Shown here one piece after another: positions 1 through 11,640 of a DNA stretch of 64,000 nucleotides; within the stretch, counting starts at the first letter, position 1, and each line of letters starts with the position of its first letter. Where the stretch lies: positions 620,001 to 684,000 of the forward strand of contig JADWOT020000001.1 of NCBI GenBank assembly GCA_036345935.2, read 5' to 3'. This DNA is from Taenia hydatigena (lineage: Eukaryota; Platyhelminthes; Cestoda; Cyclophyllidea; Taeniidae). The notes below the pieces were generated by a model that saw only the letters and a program-made list of their open reading frames with translations, was not told where the DNA came from and ran no database searches. A program made the position numbers and the translations under genes.

Positions 1-439
1 CATTCATTCGAGGTTTTGACTGTCTTACGGATGCGAGGGTGAAACCATTACACATATTGCTTCAATATTGTAAGACACTGACCTTTGTTGCCAAAACAAT
101 CCTTTTTACGGTCCGAACTTCCACTAGTCCCTGGCCTGCAGAGACATAATAGGCAATATGCGACAATTATCTGAAAAAAATTGAGCACACCCACGCATGT
201 GATTCTTAGAAAGAAAAAGACGATTCTCTTTTGTGTAAGCACGAATTTCTTGCTTCCATTAAGCAAAATTTCCACCCATCGAGATTATTGACAAGACTGT
301 GTGTGCGAGTTTACCACCACTGAGTGCAGTATTGTCACTGCAACTTCAATTCCCGTAGCTGCAAAATGAATTGTGCCAATCCGTAATGTGCTGCAAATAT
401 GACATCCCAACTAGATATACAAACAGTCAATAATCTGGC

Positions 440-2460
440 TTTCATCAGTTAACTATCGCTGTGCCTTTTCTCATAATCTGTCACTTTAAAATAAACACTT
501 ATAAGACTTGTTGGAGCCACTGAATGTGTTGTCAGAAGTCGCATAAATCGATTCTATATTATGCGCCTTTTAATTGATACGAGACAGCTGTCAAATTTAC
601 CTACTTTAGCTGCGTTGAGATGCTGATTTATATAAATGTCGTCCTTCCTGTCCACATTAAGCTTCCCCCGTAAGAATAACCGCACCGCACGCGAATGTGT
701 ATTTTTTCTTCTTCCCTCACTCTCTTCAGTTCCCACAGAATCAAGGCCAGCAAAAAGCAACGTAGCATCAGAAGATAGATCTTATCAATGCGCACCTCAC
801 TTTCGTCATGCTTTTTACTATAGGTTTACATAAATTTAGATCCTTTTGTTTTAGAGAAATACGTAAAAATATAACTTTATTCCCATTGCTTTGAAGGCAT
901 TATGGAACTGTTAGCTGAAAAAACAGCGAATAATGAACAGCACTATCTCACTTTACGTATTGGCACTGATACCTGTCGCAAGGCATTCAGTGAGATGGAA
1001 GTGTAGGTTTGGAGATGAGACATTATAAAAGATCTTTAAAATACTGCATTTGCTTTCTTCCTGCCAGTTGTGCCGTGGGCTCTCACCGGCTTTGTGCTCC
1101 TGGCAAAGGTTTTGCTCAATAAGGAGGTAATTTCTTGTGCCAACAGCAGCATTTTAAAAAATTGTGAAATCCTTGTGCAAAAAGTTAAAAAGTACAAGAC
1201 TAGCAGCCATTATCAATTGCCAACTTGTCATCTCAATACAGTTAAGCCATTTATCTTGGTTACAATCAGCTCCATGTAACCTGACTATTCATAATTCTTC
1301 GTGATATTGATGTAGATACCGCCATGTTTTATTTTTTTAGCCTTTTTAATCTGGTGCTTCCTCATCCCTTAGTAGTCGTGCAACAGTGGTGAGGAGGAAA
1401 GACGCTGTCAGTAGCGAGGATCGCCCCATTGGCACCTCCGTCGGAAGTGTCTCTGTTTCAGCCAACCACTACAGCTGTTTTCTATCTGGATCGCTTGCTT
1501 TCAGCATCCCGTTAAACACACCAGAATTCCTCTTCCGATTACCATTATCAAAAGGAAAAGCGCATAAATATCCATAGGGAGCATGGAAGAATGAAGCGAA
1601 GAACACCATTTCACTGAGTTAAGTCTTCAATGCAGGAGGTAAGCGTTGGATAGAGCATTTTGTTGTAGTTATGTCGAATTACCAGCAAAAGCAATCCGCG
1701 CCGCCTTAAGCGAAACAGCTCTCGATTTCTAAATGTAGTTGTGCACACGGTCACAATTGGGGTTTAAAAGGGCAGATGGAAGAACAAGATCTCAACACAA
1801 GTGTTTTAATTTTTCTACAAGGGTAAGTAAGCTGGGATTGCATCAAGCACATGTCTGTACGGTCGGATGAGAGAAGGAATCGGTTTTGATCTTTTAAGTT
1901 TCAAGTGCTCTGATCGTTTTGGTCACGATGTAGATTGTGGTACACCTGAAATGTCTCTATACTATAGCAAGCGTTTTTAAAGAATTGGAGAAAAGTGAAT
2001 GCGCAAAAGGAGCGCCGAAACCTTAACGCCTTTGCAATGCGGTTGCAATGATTTTTAAAAATTAGGCAGAGTTTGTCAATTGGTTTTAATTCGCTCTAAA
2101 ATTTGTAAGTAACCTTGTTTACTAATCACTTGATGCACAGAGTTCGAATTAAAGTAGCTGACTCTAACCCATGCAGTTTAACTGGCACAACCTTACGTTG
2201 TGTTTCAAGTAGAAATCTACAAGGAATTTATTGTTGGTAATGTCCTTCTCTAAGGCAAAAAATACGCACTTTTCTAATCCTTTAGTTAAAATTTCTGCGC
2301 TTGAGCTGCTTAAAAGTGCAAGGCGTACTTGATGCCAACAAGTGATGCCAATAGTACTGTCCCTTTTAACATGGAGGTAAGCCAGCAAATAAATAAACAA
2401 CCGTTGTGATACAAATTTCGGCAAAAATGTACAAAGCCACTGCAATCCTTGCCATATCCT
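440..2460 (+). repeat. Large-unit repeat, landmarks Q-K-L-R2 (first copy)
   Basis: This diverged copy of the large unit carries four landmarks in order. Q includes GTCACTTTAAAATAAACACT at 480, matching 18 of 20 bases at 15767. K includes ACCGGCTTTGTGCTCCTGGC at 1085, resembling 42218. L includes AATCTGGTGCTTCCTCATCC at 1348, resembling 42455. R2 includes GAGCTGCTTAAAAGTGCAAG at 2303 and TACTGTCCCTTTTAACATGG at 2355, resembling 43092 and 43166. Small open frames inside it are not preserved in the other copies, so I do not call them genes. Edges are approximate. Confidence 0.7.
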
Positions 2461-2899
2461 TTTAACGGACGTTATTCACAATTTTTGGCCTACCCGTAAT
2501 TTATCGCATTCTTGAATTCGAAGCAAAAAGAGGAATGAAAAGGTGTTGACTTCTCTGACACACGACTCCTACTTTAAGTGACATAAAGCCGAAATTTTTC
2601 CTACGACTTGATCATAAAGCGAGTTCTTTTCCTTGGAGAAGAAAATTCACTTCATCGGGATTGACAGTTGGTTACAAAATTTGAGTTAAGGCTATAAAAT
2701 AATTTTCTGGCTTGCTTGTCTAAAATTCGAGACAGGTTTTTCCTTCTGCACAATGGCCATGCAATATTCATAACGTGGTTGAAGTAATAGCATAAACTTC
2801 CAGAGGATATTTAATCATGCGAACGGCTTTGGAGTTTAAATAATTAAAAAATGAAAGGACATTCTAGATAGAGCCTGCTATCGGGTGAGCATGAGCGCA

Positions 2900-4620
2900 A
2901 ATTTTAAGTGAAGCGCTCAATTGATTGATGAGCACTTAAGAAGACGAATTGTTTGAGTGGACAGTGGCGCTTTGGAGCACTTGAATGTCTTAATGAAATG
3001 CCTTGAGCCAGTTGCCATGGTCTTGCGACAAAGAGGATTGATTGCTCTTTGCAAAAGTAAACTAGCAAATGCCAGAAAAGGGTCTTGGAAGTGCATTGGG
3101 AGAATGAGCAACCAAAACCAAAAGTTCGTCGGGTAAAATCAAGAATTAATTAATTCGGATGCCATGATGCTCCTATTGTTGACATTGAATCTGTTCTTCA
3201 AAATTAAATAGGATGTTTAACATCATATAGAAGTTAATTCGCACTTCTAATTTGCCGGCTAGAAGGAAATGGAGTGTTGGAGTAAAATTATTATTTTTTT
3301 CGGTCTCCTTCTTCGCCTCCCCACAGAGTTAAAGCTCATCAGCACGCCTGTTCCACCTCTGTGTTGGGAGGGTTGTGTCCAATCATAACGCATGACCGCT
3401 ATCCCCGTGCTACCGTAGAGGCAACGCTTTTCGTTTGAGCAGATTCCCCCCACAAATTTTAATTTGATCAACAGGCGAAGCATGCAACATACAAAAAATG
3501 GACAAAAGAAGCAAAAAGGAAAATTTCATGCTACCAACTTTGTCTACTGTATTGTTAAGACTTGCTTCATGTCTTGGGTTTCCTTAAGCAAACTTTTCCA
3601 TTCTTGTATAGATTTATGATAGCCCGAGGATATTTCTCAGCTGGTGAAGGATAGTTTGACCCAACTTCTTATTTCTATAGACGAAGCCTAAAGGTATGCT
3701 CGGATGTCAAGAAAATCAAATGCAGATTGGTATTTTGAGGCAATTATCTTGCAAAATATTGTCTCACATGACAAGATTTTGCCATATTGAAATAAATTTC
3801 GTCTCTTTTTAAAAACCTATGTTTTGCCAATTAAATCTAAAATTGCTCGTTACTGCATAAGCAACAAATAAGGCGTTTGACACTGCTTGAATCTTCTTTC
3901 TCTGAACTTATGTGAAGCTGCAATATGAGAAGTGAACTTATCCATTTAGTCTTGGATGCCCTATGTAACAATTGAGTGGAGATAGCTCAAGGCACAGAGT
4001 GGCTCCAGTGTAACAAATTCCTGGTATTTGACTGACAACCAAATTTAATGGCTCCCCATCCATGACAATGACTAATCAGGCAAGAAACGAATAAGACTGA
4101 CTAAGAGTGTAGGTCATGTTAAATCGAAAGAAAGAAAGCAATCTGGAATGTTCTGTATTGAGGCATTAATGCTCACCTTTTTTGTCTAGATCTTTGTGTT
4201 TATAGAAAGAAATAATTTCAATGCCTATGTTATGCTGCGCAAAAAGCGGCACCTCCCATAAATACATTTCCTTAATTTCTAAAAGCAAGCACAAATTATT
4301 GGTCAAAATATGCACTAGCTAAAAATGTTAAAATGTTCTATTCTGCTGGCTATCACTCTGCGTTGATGATTGAATCGACAGGTCAGTCAACAAGTTGTTA
4401 ATGGCCAAACATCTGTTCCATTAGCTGGATGTGGCATGTCATTATGTTCTTAGCTGCTACGAAAAGGTGATGGATCACCCTTCGGTACTTCAGTGGTCAT
4501 CTAATCAGGTGAAAGCAAAAAACTTTTCTTCAGCTCATTAAACTGAATCTTCTAACCGGCTAAACGCATACATCTGCTTGCCAAGGATATTTGATGCCTG
4601 ACAGCCCAAGCATCTGAAAA
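2900..4620 (+). repeat. Large-unit repeat, alpha-epsilon block (copy 1)
   Basis: The stretch at 2920-3110 resembles 43700-43880 and 48940-49120. Alpha is marked by CACAAATTTTAATTTGATCA at 3451, the partner of 17947 and 49471. Epsilon is marked by ATTAGCTGGATGTGGCATGT at 4420, the partner of 19045. Gamma and delta are not recognisable here. Same orientation as all other copies. Confidence 0.65.
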
Positions 4621-7600
4621 CTATCACCACCGTCTTTATATTAACAAGCAACTTTGTCAATAACAACAAGAATTGTTAAAGTCTTTGAGTTTTTGTTTGT
4701 CCATAAGATTAAACATTCACGCTTTGTAAATACTACTAGTTTACTAGATCAAAGTTGCAGAAGGTTTTCCCGTTTTTATGCTAGTTCTCGTATCACCTCA
4801 CGTTTTTATCCATCACATTACTGCCATTAGTTCTAATCGCCGCTTTTTGTTAATAGCCAGCTAGCTTTTAGGTGTTTCCATGTAGGATTTCATTCAGATC
4901 CACGTATTATAACGTTTATGAAGAGTCACTGAGACACTAGAACGATGTCAACGAAATTAAGCCTGAGTCGCCTAGACACAAGGTAAGGGGTGGATCTGTA
5001 CATCTTTGGCAAGGAACTGAACATCTTGTTCTTTGATAGTGTCTAGAGCAAGAACTCGTGTGACCAATTTGATCGGTAGCATCATCGGGAGTTATGTGGC
5101 CAAAGTGCAACCCAGAGAGGCATCTAAGCAAATGTAACGTAGAGAAAGACAAATACAGATTGTTGTTCTGGTAAAGTTACCATGTATCCGATATCAAATA
5201 GCTTCTCCGTTGCCGTTTTTGTTGTTGTCCAGAACGGCAGGGGTAGACTTGAACCAGATGTGATCAAAATTGACGGCGCGTATTACTAACGTTGAATTTA
5301 GACGTCTTTTCCTTAACAATTGATTCCCTTTTCCGACTTAATTTATGGTCATGTAAGAGCGTAACACGTTGCCATCTTCTTCAGAAACTAAGCTAATTTT
5401 CTTTAGATTCAAAGTTGATTTAAACAGAAACTACTGACAATTGGATTCTACTATTACAAAATCAGTGCTTCACACATCCACCTCTACTTTTCTGCTTCAA
5501 AAATTAACATATTGATCAGAGAATGATTAGTTTATTAAACTAAGGTGGCACTTAAGCTAGACTAGAGCTTCAGTAATGCTGATACATCTAATATCAAGCC
5601 AGTCGCTTCCTCTTTGCCATTGGTCCAGGCCCACGAACCCACGAGTTGTTCATTTGAGGGCACAAACAGGTCAAAATTAGTTAATAGGAAGCTTGGACTG
5701 CAACGCGGGCGTCTCATTACTCTCCTACCGAGCCACTGTGCACTGCGCACTGTGTCGCAGCAGGCAATGCGACCCCATGTGCAGTTCTGGAAGAACAAGT
5801 ATGCTTTCGGTGATAGAACTCGGCTTATTTGCACCCAGAGGTGTGTACAGTCCTCACATCATGCGACAGTTTACGTCCTGTGGATGGAAGCCCTTTTAAA
5901 TCAAAACATTCCAGGAGTAGCAGCATTCTTCACCGAAAAATACACCTCCTGGTATATGTTACCACTGGTTCTGCTTCCTTTTGGTTTAAAAGCAGGTGGT
6001 TACAGCCACGTCTATTCACATTAAATGTTGTTATTAAGGAAACCTTTACCTTTATCCTGAGGACCGTCTAGGAGCTCAGACATTGGAGAATCGCCAAATG
6101 GGGATCATCGGGCCATGCAAGTAGCCTCGAGCCTTAATGCGCGTCGATGTTAAATGTTCTCTTAAGTATCACTTTTTTCTTCCATCTTTATAAAAGTCTC
6201 AGTGTGCTAAATTAGGAAGATCTAGTCGTTTTGCTGGGCGCACACTTGATCAATTAGAGAACCGACCCTGAGTGCTTTTTAGGGCGTTATAAAATCAACC
6301 TCTTTGGAAGCCTAACACTTAAGATTCCAAGCGAACATTCATGGCGTACTTAATAGAAGCAGTGGAAAACTATTTTACACTAAAAACTTTAAAGAATCCC
6401 CTGCATTTACATTGCTAGGGTTGATTCTACTTTACAAGCGATAATTTCCATGCTACTTAGAAAAACAATCACTAGAAGGTTGTTTATCTAATGCTCTAGA
6501 CAAATGTTTTATGTGGCATTTTACTCTTCTGTTGATTTAAAGTGGATAACTTTGTAACCACGAGTGACTTCAATTACTACCGGGCTAAAGAAGATTAAGA
6601 TTTTTCTTTAAACTGGCTTGGGAGAGTCCTATAATCAAACTGGCTGCCGTTAAGTTACTAAGTGGTAATGCAAAGCTCCTATGTTGCCATTTGCTATGTG
6701 CAATAAAACCGATCTTGAAACTGAGTCTGAAGTATTACGCATTCGCCCATACACATTAAATTTTGCAGTTTGGGCAAATTGCTAGGTGACGTCACTTATT
6801 CTCGTTAGGCAGTTCACCTAAATTTGGAGCGTTACGAGGGCACTTTCGCCGTGCAAAAATTTGCAGCGTCAAACTGCGATGTGGATGAATTTGAAATTGA
6901 GTGCACTAAATAAGTCGAACAAAATACAGAGACTGCGTTAATAAACAGCTTAACGTTGAAATAAACTAGGCTCTCTCAGCTGGCCGAACTTATAAATTAA
7001 ATAGTTTTCTCCATATGGGTACTTGATGCTTCTCACAGTCTCCCTTTTTGGTAGTTGGCAAAGATCGTCTGCTGGCCAGGGAGGAGGGTCATTGAAATTA
7101 TGCGTTTAGATGGGGACCTTTGATCCCAGCATCATTAATCCAGGAAGTCGGTATCCACGACCTCGTCCCAATTCGAAAGACTGCTCGCCTAGAACCTCGC
7201 CCATTTATTAAAACATGTACAAATAGTATTTAGCATTTATTTCTTGTCATATTTTCTTCCTGATCCGACACAGCTGGGAGATGTGGACTCGACATCATTT
7301 GTTTTTCTCATTAACAGTGCTTCCACAATGAACACTTTTGGGTTGTTGAGGCTCGGTTCCAAAGCTGATGGCTAGGAACTGGTTATGAACTGGACACACT
7401 CATGATTTTGAGTTTAAGTAGATAAGTCGGAGCACTAAACACCAACCTGGTTGGTCAACACATCGCTTTCGTATTGCAGCCATTAATCCAGAACTAAAGG
7501 TTGCTGCAAAATAAGCATAATTAAGTGGCAAGAAGATGGTGAAAATGGTGTGCTTCTCCTCTGACTCACATACGCATTGTTGATTGCTCCATGGAACTGA

Positions 7601-8880
7601 TGTTACTCACTATGTTTTTGGGTAGTAAAATGCTTACTTAGACAAGAAGAATTGAAAGATGAAGGTTGCAAGAAGCCCTTACCAATCCCATCCTCAGAAG
7701 CTGTCTTTACGATTAAGAAGCTGTGGCCTAATCTTTGAGTAATCAAAAATGGCATGAGTGTTTAATTAATTCATGGCATACACTCTGAAAACTTCAGAAT
7801 GTTGCGTAATCCATCGTGATCGATCTCTTGAGGAATCCTTTCATTCCCGGTCATCCAAAATTTCCCGCTTTTTTGCATGCTTTTTAAGCTGTAAAATTCC
7901 ACACTAGTCTTATCTTTGTGGCCAGTGTTAGGTTTTAGCTCGATCTTATCAGGTTTTAAAACAAAACTTTCATGATCTCTCTCTTGGAAAGTTAAGTGGA
8001 TTCTTCACCAGTGACTCAATGCAACAGGCTCTCATGCAGCAGGTTAGCAGCATTTTATGAGCATTCTACGTCCAAGATGTTCTCCTAGTATTGGTTAAGC
8101 ACTGTTATGCGTGTAAGAATGCAACCACGGGACCTGTCTACATTCCAATATAGCGCTGCTATTCAGTGCAACAGAAGCTTCCGCTTATCCTACCCACCGT
8201 CTAACCATTCTAGCGCGTATTGAAACAAACACTAGCACCCGGTTACACTCGTTGACCGATAGTATTCACAGGTGAGCAGTAAATTTACTAATAATCTCCA
8301 TGGGACAGCAGAAAGCCCATTACAATCCTATCAACACGCGAGAGTGCAGCTAGCCCGTCTTCATCGGTCGGCAGACAGTCACATATGCACACGCCCCATT
8401 ACCAAACTGTTCTTATGGCCTAGGATGTGAATAAATTCTTTATAAAGTTACTGCCTCTTCAATTACTCTGGTCGAAAAGTCGATAAAATTTAGGGTGATA
8501 CACGAATAAGCACCACATTGTAGCAACCAGTGATGCAGCAGTTTACAACATCAAATTCTATCAAAACTCCAATGTACTTTGTTATTGTAAATTTAAGTCC
8601 TTGAACCATTTACTCATTGTCAATGTGTCCTAACAAGTGTACCACCAGGATTGAGGAGCACCTACCATGACTGTTATCTTAACAAGTAATGCCAGAACTG
8701 GTCCATGACATGAACGCTGGCTATTTTGGATGCATCACCTCCACAGATTCATCACTTCCTACTCCTGTACGATTGAGTGCCTCAATTTCGACAATACCAC
8801 ATTTATCACATATTGGCTATTTGCTCTTGCAAAGACCACTATGGTGACCCTGTTCACTTAGGTAACTTTTCAACTAAACT
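4621..8880. other. No gene recognised
   Basis: About 4.2 kb of AT-rich sequence without a supported gene. The densest open frames are at 5562-6071, where frames of 68-136 codons overlap on both strands with no codon pattern favouring one. That patch is richer in GC than its surroundings and contains the tRNA-like remnant at 5695-5740. I could not place the rest relative to the large repeat unit. Confidence 0.5.
5695..5740 (-). repeat. Possible tRNA-derived SINE remnant
   Basis: On the minus strand TGGCTCGGTAGG (5724-5735) resembles a tRNA internal promoter A box, and CGTTGCAGTCC (5695-5705) matches the B-box consensus at about 7 of 11 positions. The spacing, about 30 bases, is shorter than in an intact tRNA. 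No cloverleaf can be drawn, so this is at best a degraded tRNA-like end of a retroposon. Confidence 0.2.
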
Positions 8881-8899
8881 CACGAAGACATTTGTCACA

Positions 8900-9120
8900 T
8901 ACTTGGTCCTGATTACTACCAAGGCTGCTTCAATATCATCAATTTTACTGAAAATCCTGAATGCTCATGGATGTAAGCTTTATGAATTTAAAACCGATGC
9001 ACATCTAGTGGGAGAACTGGCCACTTTTTCTTAAACAGGGCGCTTAAGCGATGAATTCGTGAGTCAAAGCCCTTAGAGAAAACTCTTAATACGTCGAGAT
9101 GCAGGGCATGGACAGATCAT
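8900..9120 (+). repeat. Landmark F repeat (copy 1)
   Basis: CATGGATGTAAGCTTTATGA at 8966 resembles CACAGATGTAAGCTCTATAA at 28753. Similarity continues through the following 130 bases, including AGAGAAAA followed by a TTA-rich stretch near 9075 and 28863. The 85-codon frame across it (8777-9034) is not kept in the partner, so it is not a gene. Confidence 0.6.
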
Positions 9121-10124
9121 ATACTTGAGTTCAACAATTTGGCGAAACCTTTAAATGGGTATTTTCTAGTTATAGAGAAACAGTTCTAGCTTTCTTTCTA
9201 CATGTAGCATGGATGTAGCTCCCAGATGACTCCATAAGAACATATTCCCTAATTTGCAGACAGAAAAGGAATGTGCTAAGATGATAATGCAAGACATCGA
9301 CTACATACCCTCAAAATGCAACAGTAGTAATTGTAGATATTGATTGAGCAAGAAAATTAACATCGAAGGACGTCTTTAGTATAGAGTTTATCTATAGCAC
9401 CTACCAAAACGCTTTCTTCCCAAGGACCTTACAACTCTTGGATCGCTTAATTGAATGCGGACGCGGGTAGGTGGTCTGGGAAGTTAAATGCATAAAATGT
9501 GATAGGAATAGAGACGACTTTGAGTGAAATGAAGACTTGAGTCTTGTCTTTCACTTGCGCCTTCCTATTACGCTCACCTCTTCTCATTTAAATGTCCGCG
9601 TATTTTGCTTAAATAGAAATTTCTAATTAGATGTTCGCCACTACCTTTACTGTCAATAACATCCCATTTAAGGATTAATGAATTAAGTCGTTTTGCTGAA
9701 TCTGTTTTTGAAAATATGTTTTCGCATTTTAATGAGAAAAAGCTTGCTGCAGTGACGGGTATGTCGCTGGGAAGGGTAGAAGTTCATGCTCTGATTACTT
9801 GACAAATGACAACAGAACGGCCTCTTTCGGAAGGAAAGTAGGATTACAATTGCAAACGACTAACTCTTGATGTCAAAAGGACTACTTTTGCATTAAAAAG
9901 ACTTAGTAAGCACTTAAAATTATTTATCTGAGCCTTAAATGAAAAAATTTGCCATTTAATTCAGATAAATTCAAAAGGAAAAATTATAAATCCGTGCTCT
10001 TATCACTTCACAGTAATACCTTAACATAGATTCCGATTCATAGCCAAGGTTTTAAGTTTTAGACGCATGGAAAGAGATTGAACACTTTGATTAGCCATCG
10101 CTTATAGCCCACCACAATAGCCGC
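9121..10124. other. No gene recognised
   Basis: AT-rich sequence with stops in all frames at short spacing. No tandem repeat, hairpin or landmark was recognised in it. Confidence 0.5.
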
Positions 10125-10250
10125 TTAAAACCTGTGGCTGTTTCGAGGGTTTTGAGGCATCGGTGATAAGACTACACCTGTCAGTGCAATGCCTGTTTTG
10201 CGTTCGGTAGCACTTTCCTCATTCCCGTCTATGAAGCCATTTCGGCTTAC

Positions 10251-10334
10251 CTGATGTAATCCCAGCTGTAGGGCTTTTACAACAGCAGATTCTTCTAACT
10301 GCAAGTTGTTCAAAGCTGCTGAACTTCCAAGCAA
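10251..10334 (-). other. Candidate short exon, unidentified
   Basis: The minus-strand frame ends at a strong splice donor, ATTACATCAG followed by GTAAGC (donor bases 10245-10250). Upstream the predicted peptide is helix-like and rich in L, A, Q and E (SSAALNNLQLEESAVVKAL). Several AG dinucleotides just upstream could serve as acceptor, so the left splice end is not fixed. The frame stays open past the donor to 10125, which slightly weakens the exon reading. Family unknown. Confidence 0.25.
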
Positions 10335-10449
10335 AACTGTTATACAAGCGTTGCTGGGGATTCAATAAATAACACTCAGAATAGACGATTCGAAAAGCAA
10401 ATGCGATAGGTGCAGAAAAAGGCTTTGGTGAGGTAAATGGTTGGGAACT

Positions 10450-11640
10450 AAGGTTACGAGTAACGTTCCTTAAACCTTAATGTCCTTTTGGTCATAAAAG
10501 GATATTTTAGCAGCAACTAACTTCAAATAGTTAATGAGCTTTGATGTTTGGACTATTTTGGTGCAAAGGTGAGAGGTGGGAATGAGTATAAGCAAAAACG
10601 GCTTTAGGTGGGATGGAAAATTTGGCCCGGTCTTCGATTGCTTCCTTTTAAAAGCAAAGCATTGCTGCAAACTTGTGACTTCCGCATAAACTCACCTTCT
10701 TCCGCTTACCCGCCTGCCTCGTGTTTCTTGTCTTTACTACGGTAGAAATGTTGGGTAATCTGGTGAATACACATTTGGTTCTGTGATGCATGCGATGGGC
10801 TTCTGTGGCACTGAATGCAAACATTTAGCCCAGTCAGAAAGGCTCTATAAGTGTTGTTTGGTCAATTCAGGTGACATGCTGATAAGATGCAAACGAAACG
10901 GTTACTTGTCTCCTAAATGAGATGGTACTTGCCCGCACTTTAGGAATGGAAAGAGAGATGTGAGAACTCCTGCTCGTTAACTTACAAATGTACCAATATG
11001 ACGAGAATTCGCATCAATTCGGGCAGGCAGTATGCAGAAATTTAGCAAGCACCTAACAATCGGCCGGAAACGCCTAATGTAAGCCAATTGAAACTGAATG
11101 AAAGTGTGCCAGAACTTGTACAATAAAACATCTAATCTTTGTCCCTAGTTCAAGTATAGCATGCTTTTAGCTTTTCAGGAAAACCCAGGATTGCAAGTTG
11201 GAATTATATATTCAATGTGAATTCAGTGCAACTGTTTAAAGGAAAATTTTTTCCCAACCCTAGTCCACATGTTTGTAGACGGAGAAAGTCGAAATGCTCT
11301 ATACTGCTTGTAGGTTATCAGAATTCTTTTGATTTGTAACGGTGATGACAGTCGCAGGCACTGGTTGGATTCGACTTCCGTGTCAATTCCGACACACTAT
11401 GAGAGTTAAAATGCGATTTTATAATTTCATATCTTTCCCCATCAATCACTTGTTGGTCATGCACAAATTTTCACCTTTGTTTTTTGGTTACTCTCTCTCA
11501 ATTAATCTACACCGGCTTCTACAGCGCATGATCAAAGCATTCGAAAACACCTTATTCTACATTTTAAAATTTGTAAAAGCGCCATTCGCGTGCAGTGGGT
11601 GGTGGATGCTTTTAGAGGTATTCGATTACTAGATGGTGAA
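10450..11640 (+). repeat. Large-unit repeat, R1-R3 (copy 1)
   Basis: AAAGCAAAGCATTGCTGCAA at 10651 resembles 21256. The segment around 10740-10810 aligns with 21340-21410. R3 is marked by TTTGTAGAC near 11272 followed by TAGGTTATCAGAATT, resembling 40300-40370. On the minus strand near 10690 there is a donor-like AAG|GTGAGT that survives as AAG|GTGAGC in the 21.3-kb copy and is lost in the 36.5-kb copy. Confidence 0.6.

Noticed and set aside
5614..6024. 136-codon plus-strand frame
   Set aside because: Three other frames on both strands cover the same bases, composition is not distinctive, and no motif or splice signal supports it.
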